This document shows positions 50,124-60,153 of a stretch of DNA of 64,000 nt, one piece after another. The DNA comes from Vulcanococcus sp. Clear-D1 (GTDB taxonomy: Bacteria > Cyanobacteriota > Cyanobacteriia > PCC-6307 > Cyanobiaceae), in contig NZ_JACVZV010000003.1 of the NCBI RefSeq assembly GCF_014654725.1, positions 38,247-102,246 of the forward strand, given 5' to 3'. The stretch's first letter is position 1. Every line of letters begins with the position of its first letter. The position numbers and the translations under genes are program-made. Below the pieces are notes generated by a model, which was not told the DNA's origin, ran no database searches, and worked only from the letters and a program-made list of their open reading frames with translations.

Positions 50124-50972
50124 GTGTTCCGCAACCTTCTGATCGCCGATTCCGGCAAGGGCCATGTTGAAGAGATGGTGCGCATGCTGCGCGACATCCC
50201 TGCCGTGCGTCAGGCCCGGATCAACCTGCTGCACGTGGTGTCGGAGCAGGCGGGCGAGAACTACGCGGAGCACTCACAGAAGGCAGCCGGCATCGTGGCC
50301 GAAGCTGTGCAACGCCTCGGGCTCAATCCGGCTGAGGTGAACACGATCATCCGCCAGGGCGACACCAAGCAGACCGTGCTCAAGGTGGCCGATGAGCTCA
50401 ATGCCGATCTGATTGTGATGGGCTCCCGCGGCTTGGGGCGCCTCCAATCCATCCTGAGCAACAGCGCCAGCCAATACGTGTTCCAGCTCTCCACGCGGCC
50501 GATGCTGCTGGTGCGCGACGACCTCTATGTGCGCCACATCAACCGCGTGATGGTGGCCGTGGACGGCACCGGTGTGGGGGATGACGCCCTTCGGCTCGCC
50601 TGTGAACTGGTGCGTGATACCCCCGGCGCCAGCCTCACCGGCATCCACATCAGCCGTCAGGACATCACCCCATCCCGCGGCGGCAAGTCCCCTGCGGATG
50701 AAGTGCTGGACAAAGCCGTGCAGCGCGCCCGTGGTTTCGGGGTGGAGATGAAGGCGATCCACCGCACCGGCGACATCGGCCGTGGCGTGTGTGCGGTGGC
50801 CGCCGATGAGAAGGCCGATCTGTTGGTGATCGCTTCGCAGGATCGCCGGCCTCTGGTGGCACGTGGCCTGGTGGATATCGACCGCCTGCTCGGCTCTTCG
50901 GTGAGCGACTACATCCGTGTGCATGCTCCGGCGCCGGTGCTGTTGGTGCGCGAGCCCGAAGGACGCCGCTGA
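50124..50972 (+). CDS. Tandem universal stress protein (Usp)
   Basis: A 282-residue protein with two Usp domains in tandem. The first (residues 1-142) ends with the nucleotide-binding motif VMGSRGLGRLQSILSNSASQ; the second (about 149-280) is less canonical (VIASQDRR, later LGSSVSDYIRV). Usp domains bind ATP and help survival under stress. The GTG at 50124 starts FRNLLIADSG, which matches the family. It is divergent from the thioesterase gene and is followed by the psbM terminator on the other strand. Confidence 0.87.
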   Translation: MFRNLLIADSGKGHVEEMVRMLRDIPAVRQARINLLHVVSEQAGENYAEHSQKAAGIVAEAVQRLGLNPAEVNTIIRQGDTKQTVLKVADELNADLIVMGSRGLGRLQSILSNSASQYVFQLSTRPMLLVRDDLYVRHINRVMVAVDGTGVGDDALRLACELVRDTPGASLTGIHISRQDITPSRGGKSPADEVLDKAVQRARGFGVEMKAIHRTGDIGRGVCAVAADEKADLLVIASQDRRPLVARGLVDIDRLLGSSVSDYIRVHAPAPVLLVREPEGRR

Positions 50973-51004
50973 GCCCTTCGAGCTCGCCGCCAACCCAGCC
51001 CAAC

Positions 51005-51042
51005 AAAAATCCCCGGAGTGGCCAAGGGCCGCTTCGGGGATT
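51005..51042 (-). terminator. Terminator of psbM
   Basis: In the minus-strand transcript a 16-bp stem with two G-U pairs (51008-51023 with 51027-51042) and a 3-nt loop precedes a U-tract (A-run at 51005-51009). It also lies 35 nt after the Usp gene on the plus strand and may stop readthrough there. Confidence 0.85.
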
Positions 51043-51078
51043 CTGCGTTTGCTCAGAACTTGTTCAGCTGCCCGGTGA

Positions 51079-51183
51079 TCAACCTTGGCGGCTGCTGGTC
51101 TGGATGTACAGAACCAGCAGGAACACGGTCGGAACCAGCACGAACATCAGACTGGCGACGAAGCCGAGATCGTTGGTTTCCAT
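51079..51183 (-). CDS. psbM: Photosystem II subunit PsbM
   Basis: A 34-residue single-helix protein at the photosystem II dimer interface. The sequence [18 protein letters not shown], followed by [15 protein letters not shown], matches PsbM closely. The stop is at 51079-51081. It stands 49 nt downstream of the ferredoxin gene on the same strand and ends in the long-stem terminator. Confidence 0.97.
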   Translation of the reverse strand: METNDLGFVASLMFVLVPTVFLLVLYIQTSSRQG

Positions 51184-51231
51184 TGCAAAAGCCTTCAGCG
51201 CGAAGACGGTATCACCGCCGCAAGGCGCCCA

Positions 51232-51714
51232 TCAGGGCTCTTCATCGCTCGTAGTGGTTTGCCCGGAGGGCTGGCCGTCGCTGGCGGCGTCAGCTGGATC
51301 TGTGTCGTCGTCTGTGGCTTCACTTTCCTGCACCGGCCAGGCTGTGGGGCCGGCCGGGAGTGGTTGGGCCGTGGCCTGGTTCACCTTCTGATCGAGATCT
51401 GCCAGTCCGGTCTGCGGCTTGGTGAGCACCACCACGGATTGATTCACCAGGGCCTGGCAGGCCAGGCGCCACGTTTGGGGCCGGCGGCGCAGCTTCTGCT
51501 CTTCAACACCGGTGCGGCCGCTGAGACTGCCGGGGCTGCTTTCGCCCACCACATCCACAAAACAGGTGATGCACTGGCCGCAACCGCCGCAGTTGCCGAG
51601 CTGACCCTTGAGGCCATAGAGCGCGATGCCTTCCCGCAGGGCCACCTCCCGCAGGTTTTCCCCCGGGTAGCACTCCACGTCGCGTCCTTCGCGCACAAAT
51701 CGAATCACGGGCAT
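51232..51714 (-). CDS. [2Fe-2S] ferredoxin with acidic C-terminal tail
   Basis: A 160-residue protein with a plant/adrenodoxin-like [2Fe-2S] domain. The cluster ligands are Cys42, Cys48 and Cys51 (x5, x2) and Cys86 in RLACQA; an extra Cys45 lies inside the loop. Residues 120-160 are Pro-, Thr- and Asp/Glu-rich, probably disordered. The start is the ATG at 51714, where the family begins. It lies between psbM and divergent psbB, an order known in cyanobacteria. The partner enzyme is unknown. Confidence 0.9.
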   Translation of the reverse strand: MPVIRFVREGRDVECYPGENLREVALREGIALYGLKGQLGNCGGCGQCITCFVDVVGESSPGSLSGRTGVEEQKLRRRPQTWRLACQALVNQSVVVLTKPQTGLADLDQKVNQATAQPLPAGPTAWPVQESEATDDDTDPADAASDGQPSGQTTTSDEEP

Positions 51715-52004
51715 GGCAATCCCTCGGCAACCACCGCATTCTGAGCCTGAGGGTTGCGTTTTGTAACCGCCGCTCGGCGCTGGAGCCCCTGGCGAAGGGC
51801 TCTGCTCCGCTGGTGGCGGGCTCCACGGCATCACGGCACGTTTCAGCTGTGCGGCGATCGAATCAGTGAGCCACGCGAACCCCTTACCATCGCCAGCACG
51901 GATCAAGTGTCTGCTGGTTTCGGCTGGCTAAACCTGATCGTGTTGCCAACCGCCTACCGGTTTCCCGGAGCGGGCGGCTGATTGTTTCCCCGGACCTAAC
52001 CCCC
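51715..52004. promoter_or_regulatory. Divergent promoter region, ferredoxin/psbB
   Basis: 290 nt without a gene. TTTGTAAC (51760-51767; GTTACAAA on the minus strand), a half HLR1-like site, lies about 46 nt upstream of the ferredoxin start. No clear -10 box stands out for psbB. Confidence 0.4.
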
Positions 52005-53564
52005 ATGGGATTGCCCTGGTATCGGGTGCACACGGTCGTCATCAACGACCCGGGCCGACTGTTGGCCGTGCACCTCATGCACACCGCTCTGGTAGCCGGC
52101 TGGGCCGGCTCCATGGCGCTCTACGAGCTGGCCATCTTCGATCCCTCCGACCCGGTGCTCAACCCGATGTGGCGCCAGGGCATGTTTGTGATGCCTTTCA
52201 TGGCCCGTCTGGGTGTGACAGGCAGCTGGGGTGGCTGGAGCATCACCGGCGAAACCGGTGTTGACCCCGGCTTCTGGAGCTTCGAAGGTGTGGCAGCAGC
52301 CCACATCATTCTCAGCGGCCTCCTCTTCCTGGCCGCCATCTGGCACTGGACCTACTGGGATCTGGAGATCTGGCAGGACCCCCGCACCGGTGAGCCCGCC
52401 CTCGACCTTCCCAAGATCTTCGGCATCCACCTGCTGCTCGCCGGCCTCGCTTGCTTCGGCTTCGGCGCCTTCCACCTCACCGGTGTGTTTGGCCCCGGCA
52501 TGTGGGTCTCTGATGCTTATGGCATCACCGGACATCTCGAGCCGGTGCAGCCCTCCTGGGGTCCTGAAGGGTTCAACCCCTTCAACCCGGGCGGCATCGT
52601 GGCCCACCACATCGCTGCAGGCATCGTCGGCATCATCGCCGGCATCTTCCACATCACCACCCGCCCGCCGGAGCGCCTCTACAAGGCTCTGCGCATGGGC
52701 AACATCGAAACGGTGCTCTCCAGCGCCATCGCTGCTGTGTTCTTTGCCGCCTTCGTGGTGGCCGGAACCATGTGGTACGGCGCCGCTGCTACCCCGGTTG
52801 AGCTGTTTGGCCCCACTCGTTATCAGTGGGACCAGGGCTACTTCAAGACCGAGATCAATCGCCGCGTGCAGACCGCACTCGACAACGGCGCCACCAAGGA
52901 ACAGGCCTACGCCACGATTCCTGAGAAGCTCGCCTTCTACGACTACGTCGGTAACAGCCCTGCCAAAGGTGGTCTGTTCCGCGTGGGTCCGATGGTGAAC
53001 GGCGACGGCCTGCCCACCGGTTGGTTGGGTCACATCGCCTTCACAGATAAGGACGGCCGCGATCTGGAAGTGCGTCGTCTGCCCAACTTCTTCGAGAACT
53101 TCCCTGTGGTTCTGGAAGACAGCCAGGGCATCGTTCGCGCTGACATCCCCTTCCGCCGCGCTGAAGCGAAGTACTCCTTCGAGCAAACCGGTGTGACCGC
53201 CACCGTTTATGGCGGCGCGCTCAACGGTCAGACCTTCACAGACCCCGCGGACGTGAAGCGCCTGGCTCGTAAGGCCCAGCTGGGTGAAGCGTTCGAATTC
53301 GATCGCGAGACCTACCACTCCGACGGCACCTTCCGCAGCTCACCCCGCGGCTGGTTCACCTTCGGCCACGCTTGCTTCGCTCTCCTCTTCTTCTTCGGCC
53401 ACATCTGGCACGGTGCTCGCACCCTCTACCGCGATGTGTTCGCCGGTATCGATCCGGATCTGGGCGAGCAGGTTGAGTTCGGTCTGTTCCAGAAACTGGG
53501 CGACCGTTCCACCCGTCGTCTGCCGGAGGGCTACGTGCCCCCCGCCGGCACCACCCTCAGCTGA
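52005..53564 (+). CDS. psbB: Photosystem II CP47 chlorophyll apoprotein
   Basis: A 519-residue six-helix inner-antenna protein with about sixteen chlorophylls. Start [18 protein letters not shown] is conserved, with the large lumenal loop and the C-terminus ending [11 protein letters not shown]. psbT follows 18 nt later. Confidence 0.98.
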   Translation: MGLPWYRVHTVVINDPGRLLAVHLMHTALVAGWAGSMALYELAIFDPSDPVLNPMWRQGMFVMPFMARLGVTGSWGGWSITGETGVDPGFWSFEGVAAAHIILSGLLFLAAIWHWTYWDLEIWQDPRTGEPALDLPKIFGIHLLLAGLACFGFGAFHLTGVFGPGMWVSDAYGITGHLEPVQPSWGPEGFNPFNPGGIVAHHIAAGIVGIIAGIFHITTRPPERLYKALRMGNIETVLSSAIAAVFFAAFVVAGTMWYGAAATPVELFGPTRYQWDQGYFKTEINRRVQTALDNGATKEQAYATIPEKLAFYDYVGNSPAKGGLFRVGPMVNGDGLPTGWLGHIAFTDKDGRDLEVRRLPNFFENFPVVLEDSQGIVRADIPFRRAEAKYSFEQTGVTATVYGGALNGQTFTDPADVKRLARKAQLGEAFEFDRETYHSDGTFRSSPRGWFTFGHACFALLFFFGHIWHGARTLYRDVFAGIDPDLGEQVEFGLFQKLGDRSTRRLPEGYVPPAGTTLS

Positions 53565-53582
53565 TCGCCAGGAGGTTCATCC

Positions 53583-53678
53583 ATGGAAAGCTTCGCTTAC
53601 ATCCTGATCCTGGCCCTGGCGATCTCCACGCTGTTCTTTGCCATCGCCTTCCGCGATCCCCCGAAGATCGGCAAGTGA
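53583..53678 (+). CDS. psbT: Photosystem II subunit PsbT
   Basis: A 31-residue single-helix protein at the dimer interface that helps repair of the QA site. [20 protein letters not shown] is followed by [11 protein letters not shown], a close PsbT match. It follows psbB by 18 nt with GGAGG upstream. A terminator follows 24 nt later. Confidence 0.97.
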   Translation: MESFAYILILALAISTLFFAIAFRDPPKIGK

Positions 53679-53702
53679 TCCAGCTCCGCCAGGAGCACCA
53701 TC

Positions 53703-53727
53703 AACCCCTGCTCCGGCAGGGGTTTTT
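53703..53727 (+). terminator. Terminator of psbB-psbT
   Basis: AACCCCTGC (53703-53711) and GCAGGGGTT (53716-53724) form a perfect 9-bp stem with a 4-nt loop and end in a T-run. Confidence 0.92.
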
Positions 53728-53874
53728 GTTGTCTGCTTTCACTGTTGGCGCTCAGTCTCACCGCCTGGAGCGGCTTTGGCTGGATCACAGAAGGAAATCC
53801 CTGGCCACATCTCCCTTCTCAAGTGGACGAAGACTGTCTACACTTGCTTCACATTTCCGGCGGACTTTCGGGCC

Positions 53875-54369
53875 ATGCAGTGCCCTTCGTGCCAGCACAC
53901 CGACAGCCGCGTTCTCGAATCGCGTTCAGCTGATTCCGGCCGCAGTGTGCGTCGCCGCCGTGAATGTTTGCATTGTGAATTTCGTTTCACCACCTATGAG
54001 CGCGTGGAAACCGTGCCGATCACGGTGGTGAAGCGCAATGGCAGCCGTGAAGCCTTTAACCGCAGCAAGTTGCTGCATGGCTTGATCCGGGCCTGTGAAA
54101 AAACAGGGCTGGAACCGAGCCGTCTGGAAACCGTGGTGGATGAGCTGGAGCTGCAGCTGCAAGGTCGCAGCGGCCGCGAGGTGAGCAGCGGTGAAATCGG
54201 TGAGTTGGTGTTGCTGCAACTGGCCGAGATGAGCGACGTGGCTTACGTGCGGTTTGCTTCGGTGTATCGCCAGTTCCAGAGCGTGGGCGATTTCGTCGCC
54301 ACGCTCGAGGGCTTGAAGGGGGCCTCGGGTCGCCGCGGCTCTGGCAAGCGGCTGGCGGCTGTGGGCTGA
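53875..54369 (+). CDS. nrdR: Transcriptional repressor NrdR
   Basis: A 164-residue regulator of ribonucleotide reductase genes. A zinc ribbon is formed by Cys3, Cys6, Cys31 and Cys34; the ATP-cone domain (residues 45-135) starts [18 protein letters not shown]. The start is the ATG at 53875, since [17 protein letters not shown] is the family beginning. It follows the psbBT terminator. The stop codon lies inside an inverted repeat (54364-54385). Confidence 0.96.
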   Translation: MQCPSCQHTDSRVLESRSADSGRSVRRRRECLHCEFRFTTYERVETVPITVVKRNGSREAFNRSKLLHGLIRACEKTGLEPSRLETVVDELELQLQGRSGREVSSGEIGELVLLQLAEMSDVAYVRFASVYRQFQSVGDFVATLEGLKGASGRRGSGKRLAAVG

Positions 54370-54385
54370 GAAGGGCGTCTCAGCC
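54364..54385 (+). terminator. Possible hairpin terminator of nrdR
   Basis: GGCTGAGA (54364-54371) pairs with TCTCAGCC (54378-54385) around a 6-nt loop, overlapping the nrdR stop codon. GTTTG follows, a poor U-tract. TATAGT at 54391-54396 directly after it is a likely -10 of rpsA. Confidence 0.5.
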
Positions 54386-54390
54386 GTTTG

Positions 54391-54396
54391 TATAGT
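54391..54396 (+). promoter_or_regulatory. Candidate -10 box of rpsA
   Basis: TATAGT matches five of six bases of the -10 consensus and lies 78 nt upstream of the rpsA start; no -35 box is clear. The leader would be about 70 nt. Confidence 0.4.
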
Positions 54397-54473
54397 GTGA
54401 GATTCCTCTGAGCCCGCTGGCGGGCGGCGACAGAGGCTCTCTCGTACTGCCACAGGCAGGCCGCCGACTCTCC

Positions 54474-55541
54474 ATGACCGTGACCCCTTCCGATCTCACC
54501 ACCAGCGAGCAAGAGCTCGCCGTGGAACAGGATTTCGCCGCTGAAGCGGCTGCCGATCTCGACCTCGGCATTCCGGAAGAGGTACCCAGCGCCGATGACT
54601 CCAGCAGCCGCAACGCCGGCCGTGATCTCGACGCTGTGGGCTTCACCCTGGATGAGTTCGCGTCGCTGCTGAGCAAGTACGACTACAACTTCAAGCCCGG
54701 CGACGTAGTGAAGGGCACCGTGTTCGCCATTGAGCCGAAGGGCTCGATGATCGACATTGGCGCCAAGACCGCCGCCTTCATGCCCATGCAGGAGGTGTCG
54801 ATCAACCGGGTGGAGAGCATTAGCGATGTGCTCGAGCCCGGTGAAGAGCGTGAGTTCTTCATCCTCAGCGAGGAGAACGAAGACGGTCAGCTCACCCTCT
54901 CGATCCGCCGCATCGAATACCAGCGCGCCTGGGAGCGCGTGCGTCAGCTCCAGAAGGAAGACGCCACCATCTACAGCGAAGTGTTCGCCACCAACCGCGG
55001 TGGTGCTCTGGTGCGCGTGGAAGGTCTGCGCGGCTTCATCCCCGGCAGCCACATCAGCACCCGCAAGCCCAAGGAAGAGCTCGTTGCCGACTTCCTGCCC
55101 CTCAAGTTCCTTGAGGTGGACGAAGAGCGCAACCGCCTAGTGCTCAGCCATCGCCGCGCTCTGGTGGAGCGCAAGATGAACCGCCTCGAGGTGGGCGAAG
55201 TGGTGATCGGTACCGTTCGCGGCATCAAGCCCTACGGCGCCTTCATCGACATCGGCGGTGTGAGTGGCCTGCTGCACATCTCTGAGATCAGCCACGAGCA
55301 CATCGAGACACCGCACACGGTGCTCAATGTGAACGACCAGATGAAGGTGATGATCATCGACCTCGATGCCGAGCGTGGTCGGATCTCCCTCTCCACCAAG
55401 GCCCTCGAGCCCGAGCCCGGCGACATGCTCACCGACCCCCAGAAGGTGTTTGAGAAGGCCGAGGAAATGGCTGCCCGCTACAAGCAGATGCTGCTCGAGC
55501 AGGCCGAAGACAACGAGCCCATGGGCGTCACCCTCGACTGA
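54474..55541 (+). CDS. rpsA: 30S ribosomal protein S1 homologue
   Basis: A 355-residue protein with an acidic N-terminal extension (about residues 1-70) and three S1 RNA-binding domains, the cyanobacterial/plastid S1 form rather than the six-domain E. coli protein. The domains start near GDVVKGTVFAIE, NRGGALVRVEGLRGFIPGSH and GEVVIGTVRGIKPYGAFIDIGG. It helps mRNA binding at initiation. A HAD gene starts 5 nt after it. Confidence 0.95.
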   Translation: MTVTPSDLTTSEQELAVEQDFAAEAAADLDLGIPEEVPSADDSSSRNAGRDLDAVGFTLDEFASLLSKYDYNFKPGDVVKGTVFAIEPKGSMIDIGAKTAAFMPMQEVSINRVESISDVLEPGEEREFFILSEENEDGQLTLSIRRIEYQRAWERVRQLQKEDATIYSEVFATNRGGALVRVEGLRGFIPGSHISTRKPKEELVADFLPLKFLEVDEERNRLVLSHRRALVERKMNRLEVGEVVIGTVRGIKPYGAFIDIGGVSGLLHISEISHEHIETPHTVLNVNDQMKVMIIDLDAERGRISLSTKALEPEPGDMLTDPQKVFEKAEEMAARYKQMLLEQAEDNEPMGVTLD

Positions 55542-55546
55542 TCCCC

Positions 55547-56338
55547 ATGGTGTGCCTGCAACTGCGCGGCACGACCCTGGGCGATGTGGATGCGGTGCTG
55601 TTCGACAAGGACGGCACCCTCAGCATCAGCGAGCCTCAGCTCCTCACCCTGGCTACGGCCAGGGTTTTTCTTTGCCTGGAGCAGGCTGCCGCGGTCTTGC
55701 CTGCCACCGGGTTGCCCGAGCTCCAGCAGTTGCTGGAGCGGGCCTATGGCCTCCGTGCCGCGGCGATCTGCCCGGCGGGAATCACCGCCGTGGCCAGTCG
55801 TGATCACAACCTGATCGCCACCGCCACAGCTCTGGTGCAGGTGGGGATGGGTTGGCCTGAGGCCCTAGCGCTCAGTGAGCGCGTGTTTGCCGAGGCCGAT
55901 CAGCAGGATGCGCGCCGCAGCCAGGAGGCCGTCGGCCACACCAGCATCACCACGGATGGCCTGCGCCCCTGGCTCGAGCAGCTGCGGGCGGCGGGCGTGG
56001 TCTGCGCTGTGATCAGCAACGACGACATGGCCGGCATCGAGCACTTCTTGGCCAGCCACGGCCTGGAGACCTTGTTTGCTGGCCTCTGGAGCGCTGAACA
56101 TCGTCCGCGAAAACCTGATCCCGCTGCCGTGCATGGCCTCTGTGAGCAGCTCGGTGTGGCGGCAGGGCGGTGTGCCTTGATCGGTGATGCCAACAGCGAT
56201 CTGCGCATGGCGGTGGCGGCTGGGATTCCGCATCAGCTCGCCCTGGGTTACACCGCGGCCTGGAGTACGCCGCCGCCCTTGGCCGAGCCCCACCCGCTGA
56301 TTCACCACTGGAGTGAGCTCAGCCTGGCTAGCCCCTAG
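55547..56338 (+). CDS. HAD-superfamily phosphatase (phosphoglycolate phosphatase-like)
   Basis: A 263-residue hydrolase. The nucleophile motif [11 protein letters not shown] has the two aspartates, VISNDD is motif II, KPDP motif III and [12 protein letters not shown] motif IV. A four-helix cap is placed between motif I and II. Phosphoglycolate phosphatase is possible but unproven. It starts 5 nt after rpsA, so co-transcription is likely. Confidence 0.87.
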   Translation: MVCLQLRGTTLGDVDAVLFDKDGTLSISEPQLLTLATARVFLCLEQAAAVLPATGLPELQQLLERAYGLRAAAICPAGITAVASRDHNLIATATALVQVGMGWPEALALSERVFAEADQQDARRSQEAVGHTSITTDGLRPWLEQLRAAGVVCAVISNDDMAGIEHFLASHGLETLFAGLWSAEHRPRKPDPAAVHGLCEQLGVAAGRCALIGDANSDLRMAVAAGIPHQLALGYTAAWSTPPPLAEPHPLIHHWSELSLASP

Positions 56339-56370
56339 GGTGGTGGGCTATTTGCAGGCCCGCTGAGCGA

Positions 56371-57639
56371 ATGAGCAGCACCACCGGGGCGCCATCGCGC
56401 TACGTGTTCACCTCAGAGTCGGTGACTGAAGGTCATCCCGACAAGATCTGTGATCAGGTGAGCGATGCGGTGCTGGATGCACTGCTGGCTCAGGATCCGG
56501 CCTCTCGGGTGGCCTGCGAAACCGTTGTGAATACAGGCCTGTGCCTGATCACCGGCGAAGTGACCACCACCGCCCGGGTGGACTTCAACACCCTGGTGCG
56601 CGGTGTGATCGAGCAGATCGGCTACAGCGGTGCCCGCGCCGGTGGCTTCGATGCCAACAGCTGCGCGGTGCTGGTGGCTCTGGATCAGCAGTCGCCCGAT
56701 ATCGCCCAAGGGGTGAATGAGGCCGACGACCACGCCGGCGACCCCCTCGATCTGGTGGGTGCGGGCGATCAGGGGATCATGTTCGGCTACGCCTGCGATG
56801 AAACGCCGGAGCTGATGCCGCTTCCGATCAGCCTGGCCCACCGCCTGGCACGCCGCCTGGCGGAAGTGCGCCACAACGGAACCCTGGGCTACCTGCTGCC
56901 GGACGGCAAGACCCAGGTGAGCGTGGTGTACGAGAACGATCAGCCCGTGGCGATCGACACGATCCTGATCTCCACCCAGCACACCGCTGAAATCGACGGC
57001 ATCTCCGAAGAGAAGGCCCTGCGCGAGCGCATTGCCGCCGACCTGTGGAGCCATGTGGTGGAGCCCGCCACCTCCGATCTCAGCCTCAAGCCCTCGAAAG
57101 AGACCACCCGCTTCCTGGTGAACCCCACCGGCAAATTCGTGGTGGGCGGCCCCCAGGGCGATGCCGGCCTCACAGGCCGCAAGATCATCGTGGATACCTA
57201 CGGCGGCTATGCCCGTCACGGCGGCGGCGCCTTCTCCGGCAAAGACCCCACCAAGGTGGATCGTTCCGCCGCCTACGCCGCCCGTTATGTGGCCAAAGCC
57301 TTGGTGGCCGCTGGCCTGGCGCGCAAGGCCGAGGTGCAGCTCAGCTATGCCATCGGTGTGGCCAAGCCCGTGAGCATCCTGGTGGAGAGCTTTGGCACCG
57401 GCGCCATCAGCAACGCCGACCTCACCGCCCTGGTGCAGGAGCACTTCGACCTGCGCCCTGGCGCCATCATCGAAACCTTCGGCCTGCGCCAGCTGCCCCA
57501 GCAGCGCGGCGGGCGCTTCTATCAAGATGTGGCCGCCTACGGCCATTTCGGCCGCAGCGACCTCAACCTCCCTTGGGAAAATGTGCAGGCGATCGCAGCC
57601 ACGTTGAAGCAGGCCACCGCCAGCCGCGTTGCGGCCTGA
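56371..57639 (+). CDS. metK: S-adenosylmethionine synthetase
   Basis: A 422-residue enzyme making SAM from methionine and ATP. Conserved motifs are [14 protein letters not shown] near the start, [12 protein letters not shown] and the P-loop-like [16 protein letters not shown]. The stop overlaps the start of the sugar kinase gene by 11 nt. Confidence 0.97.
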   Translation: MSSTTGAPSRYVFTSESVTEGHPDKICDQVSDAVLDALLAQDPASRVACETVVNTGLCLITGEVTTTARVDFNTLVRGVIEQIGYSGARAGGFDANSCAVLVALDQQSPDIAQGVNEADDHAGDPLDLVGAGDQGIMFGYACDETPELMPLPISLAHRLARRLAEVRHNGTLGYLLPDGKTQVSVVYENDQPVAIDTILISTQHTAEIDGISEEKALRERIAADLWSHVVEPATSDLSLKPSKETTRFLVNPTGKFVVGGPQGDAGLTGRKIIVDTYGGYARHGGGAFSGKDPTKVDRSAAYAARYVAKALVAAGLARKAEVQLSYAIGVAKPVSILVESFGTGAISNADLTALVQEHFDLRPGAIIETFGLRQLPQQRGGRFYQDVAAYGHFGRSDLNLPWENVQAIAATLKQATASRVAA

Positions 57640-58909
57640 CGGCCTAGGCCTGGGTGTTGACCTGGGCACCAGTGGACTGCGGCTGGCGGTGGTGAACGCC
57701 GCTGGCCAGCTGTTGGCCTCACACGATTCGGCTTATCCCGCTGCGTTCACCGATCCGCGCGGCTGGCAGCAGGGCCTGCAGAGCCTCTGCCATCAGCTCC
57801 CCGCTGATCTGCGCAGCGCGGTGGTGGCGATGGCCGTGGATGGCACCTCAGGCACCCTGCTGCTCTGCCGCAGCGATGGCAGCCTTGCTTCCGGGCTGCT
57901 TGCTGCGGCTCTCCCGTATCACCAGGCCTGCCCGGAGCGGGCTGAGACAGCCGCAGCGCTGGTGGGAGAAGCTGGCGCTCACACCCCCGCTGCCAGCGCC
58001 AGCGGCAGCCTGGCCCGCGCCCTTCACCTGTTGGATCAGGCCGGCGCCGCTGCGGAGCCAGGCCCCTGGCTGCTGCGCCATCAGGCCGACTGGCTGATGG
58101 GTTGGCTCCTCGGCAACTGGCGCTGGGGTGAGGAGGGCAACAACCTGCGCCTGGGCTGGGATCAGCACCAGCGCCGTTGGATGGGGCGCCTTGCGGATCA
58201 GCCCTGGAGCACGGCGTTGCCAGAGATCTGCCCGTCTGGTGAACCATTGGGGCGCTTGGGGGGCGAAGCGGCGGCTGCGCTTGGCCTTCCGGCGGCGTGC
58301 ACGGTGGTGGCGGGCAGTACCGATGCCAGTGCGGCGGTGCTGGCGGCCGATTTGCAGGCCGGTGATGGCGCCGCGGTGCTGGGCACCACCTTGGTGCTCA
58401 AGCAATTCAGCGATCGGCCGCTGCAGGGCCCTGGACTCAGCTGTCAGCGGGTGGCGGGTCGCTGGCTGGTGGGTGGGGCGTCGAATGCCGGCGCCGGTGT
58501 GCTCCGCCGCTTTTTCAGCGATGAGCAGCTGGTGGAGCTCAGCCGCCAGATCGATCCGCGCCGCAGCAGCGGATTGGCGCTGCGGCCTCTGCCCCGCGTC
58601 GGGGAGCGCTTCCCGATCGATGATCCGCGGCTCGAACCGCAGCTGGAGCCCCGGCCGGTGAGCGATGCCCTTTATCTGCAGGCTCTGCTGGAGGGCCTGG
58701 CGGAGATCGAACGGGCCGGCTGGCAACGGCTCGAGCAGTTGGGGGCGCCGCCCGTGCAGCGGGTGATCAGCCTGGGAGGCGGTGCCCGCAATCCGCAGTG
58801 GCGGGCCCTGCGCCAGCGCCTCCTGGGGCGCCCCGTGATCAACCGCCCGCAGTGCACGGCGGCCCTGGGTATGGCCAGACTGGCCCTCTCCGCCGTCACT
58901 GCTCGATGA
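57629..58909 (+). CDS. FGGY-family sugar kinase, XK1/ribulokinase-like
   Basis: A 426-residue carbohydrate kinase. The N-terminal [13 protein letters not shown] has Asp11 and Thr14, and the C-terminal lobe has GSTDASAAV and GTTLVLKQF. This length and the DLGTSG motif fit the cyanobacterial/plant XK1 type, shown in other organisms to phosphorylate D-ribulose. The likely start is a TTG at 57629 inside the metK 3' end. Its stop overlaps the next small gene by 4 nt. Confidence 0.85.
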   Translation: MRPDGLGLGVDLGTSGLRLAVVNAAGQLLASHDSAYPAAFTDPRGWQQGLQSLCHQLPADLRSAVVAMAVDGTSGTLLLCRSDGSLASGLLAAALPYHQACPERAETAAALVGEAGAHTPAASASGSLARALHLLDQAGAAAEPGPWLLRHQADWLMGWLLGNWRWGEEGNNLRLGWDQHQRRWMGRLADQPWSTALPEICPSGEPLGRLGGEAAAALGLPAACTVVAGSTDASAAVLAADLQAGDGAAVLGTTLVLKQFSDRPLQGPGLSCQRVAGRWLVGGASNAGAGVLRRFFSDEQLVELSRQIDPRRSSGLALRPLPRVGERFPIDDPRLEPQLEPRPVSDALYLQALLEGLAEIERAGWQRLEQLGAPPVQRVISLGGGARNPQWRALRQRLLGRPVINRPQCTAALGMARLALSAVTAR

Positions 58910-59025
58910 ACGCTCGCCTGCGCGACTGGTTGGCCATGGCGCTGTTCGTGGTGCTCGCCGGCTACGTGGCCTTTTCCGGTGTGCGCTTGGCCTTGTTGCT
59001 GTGGCAGCGCTTCGGTGTGGCCTGA
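58906..59025 (+). CDS. 39-residue single-helix membrane peptide
   Basis: [20 protein letters not shown], then about 19 more residues; residues 9-33 form one hydrophobic helix after a basic N-terminus. Its ATG overlaps the kinase TGA by 4 nt, which supports translation. No family is recognised. It could be a regulatory small protein; function unknown. Confidence 0.6.
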   Translation: MNARLRDWLAMALFVVLAGYVAFSGVRLALLLWQRFGVA

Positions 59026-59064
59026 GCCCCCAGAATCGGGCCCTGCTCCACCCCTACGTCGCCC

Positions 59065-59334
59065 ATGGCCGCCGATCCCCTCACCAGCGCCGTCAGCGAG
59101 CGCATCTGCAAGCACATGAACGACGACCACGCCGAGGCTGTGCTGGCCTACGCGCGCCACTACGGCGGTGTGGAGGCTCCCCAGCAGGCCCGCATGGTGG
59201 CGGTGCGCCCAGAAGCGATGGAACTGGAGGTGGATGGCCAGCGGCTCGATGTGGCCTTTGATCACACCCTCAGCGACAGCGAAGACGCCCACCGCACCCT
59301 GGTGGCGATGCTGCGCTCGATGCCTCAGGCCTGA
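59065..59334 (+). CDS. DUF2470 domain protein
   Basis: An 89-residue protein made of a single DUF2470 domain, with the characteristic CKHMNDDHAEAV helix near the start. The domain is found next to haem-utilisation (HugZ-type) and flavin-binding domains; here it stands alone. The role is unknown. It lies 39 nt after the 39-residue gene. Confidence 0.8.
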   Translation: MAADPLTSAVSERICKHMNDDHAEAVLAYARHYGGVEAPQQARMVAVRPEAMELEVDGQRLDVAFDHTLSDSEDAHRTLVAMLRSMPQA

Positions 59335-59393
59335 GGGAGAGGGGCCGCAGCTGCTCCGCGGGGAATGCTGCGTTCAGTAGCAGTCGCGCGGCG

Positions 59394-60050
59394 ATGTGGT
59401 CCACCCTCTGGCGCCAGAGCCTCGATCTGATCAGTGCAGCCCGCTGCTGCGCCTGCGACGACGCCTGTGAGCGCAGCAGCGCCGCTGCCCTCTGTGAGCG
59501 CTGCCAGGAGGAGCTGGCCCTGCCGGAAGGGGGTGTGCAGGGTGATCAGCCGCTGCTCTGGTGTGCGCTGGCTCCCTACCGCGGCCGGCTGCGTGCTCTG
59601 CTGCTGCGTCAGCGCCCCACACCGGATCCAGCCTTGATCGCGGCCCTGGCCACGCGCCTGCATGGCTGTTGTGCCTCGGCGGTGGCTGGAGCGTTGCTCG
59701 TGCCGGTATCCAGCTGGAAGCGCGCCGGTAATCCCTTGCCACTGTTGTTGGCGCGGGCACTGGTGGCCGCCTCCGCGGGACAGACCCAGCTGGCGCCCCA
59801 GCTGCTGCATCGCAGCCGCCCCACCCTGGGCCAGCACCACCTGGGCCGCAGCCTGCGCGCCCGCAATCTCCAGGGCGCTTTCACGGCTCAGGCCTGCGCA
59901 GAGCAGCCGGCCCGGCCCCTCTGGCTGGTGGACGACATCCTCACCACAGGCGCTACCGCCTGCAGCGCAGCCCAGGCGCTGCAGGCGGCCGGCCATTCGG
60001 TGCAGGGCCTGCTCGCCCTGGCCAGAACGCCTGCGGCCACCCCTCGGTGA
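59394..60050 (+). CDS. comF: ComF family phosphoribosyltransferase-like protein
   Basis: A 218-residue protein with an N-terminal Cys cluster (CCACDDAC and CERC) that would hold zinc, and the PRPP-binding motif LVDDILTTGATA. ComF proteins act in DNA uptake during competence, although their enzymatic activity is not shown. With dprA it suggests natural transformation. It ends 30 nt before tRNA-Phe. Confidence 0.85.
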   Translation: MWSTLWRQSLDLISAARCCACDDACERSSAAALCERCQEELALPEGGVQGDQPLLWCALAPYRGRLRALLLRQRPTPDPALIAALATRLHGCCASAVAGALLVPVSSWKRAGNPLPLLLARALVAASAGQTQLAPQLLHRSRPTLGQHHLGRSLRARNLQGAFTAQACAEQPARPLWLVDDILTTGATACSAAQALQAAGHSVQGLLALARTPAATPR

Positions 60051-60080
60051 TCTAGTATCCGCAAGTCGCCACGGCGACGG

Positions 60081-60153
60081 GCCGGGATAGCTCAGTTGGT
60101 AGAGCAGGCGATTGAAAATCGCCGTGTCCCCAGTTCAAATCTGGGTCCTGGCA
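60081..60153 (+). tRNA. tRNA-Phe (anticodon GAA)
   Basis: A 73-nt cloverleaf. Acceptor GCCGGGA (60081-60087) pairs with TCCTGGC (60146-60152), with one G-T pair; the anticodon loop TTGAAAA gives GAA, and the T arm has GTTCAAATC. Discriminator A; the CCA is not encoded. A hairpin AATGAGGC/GCCTCATT follows at 60162-60183, a possible transcript end. Confidence 0.96.
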
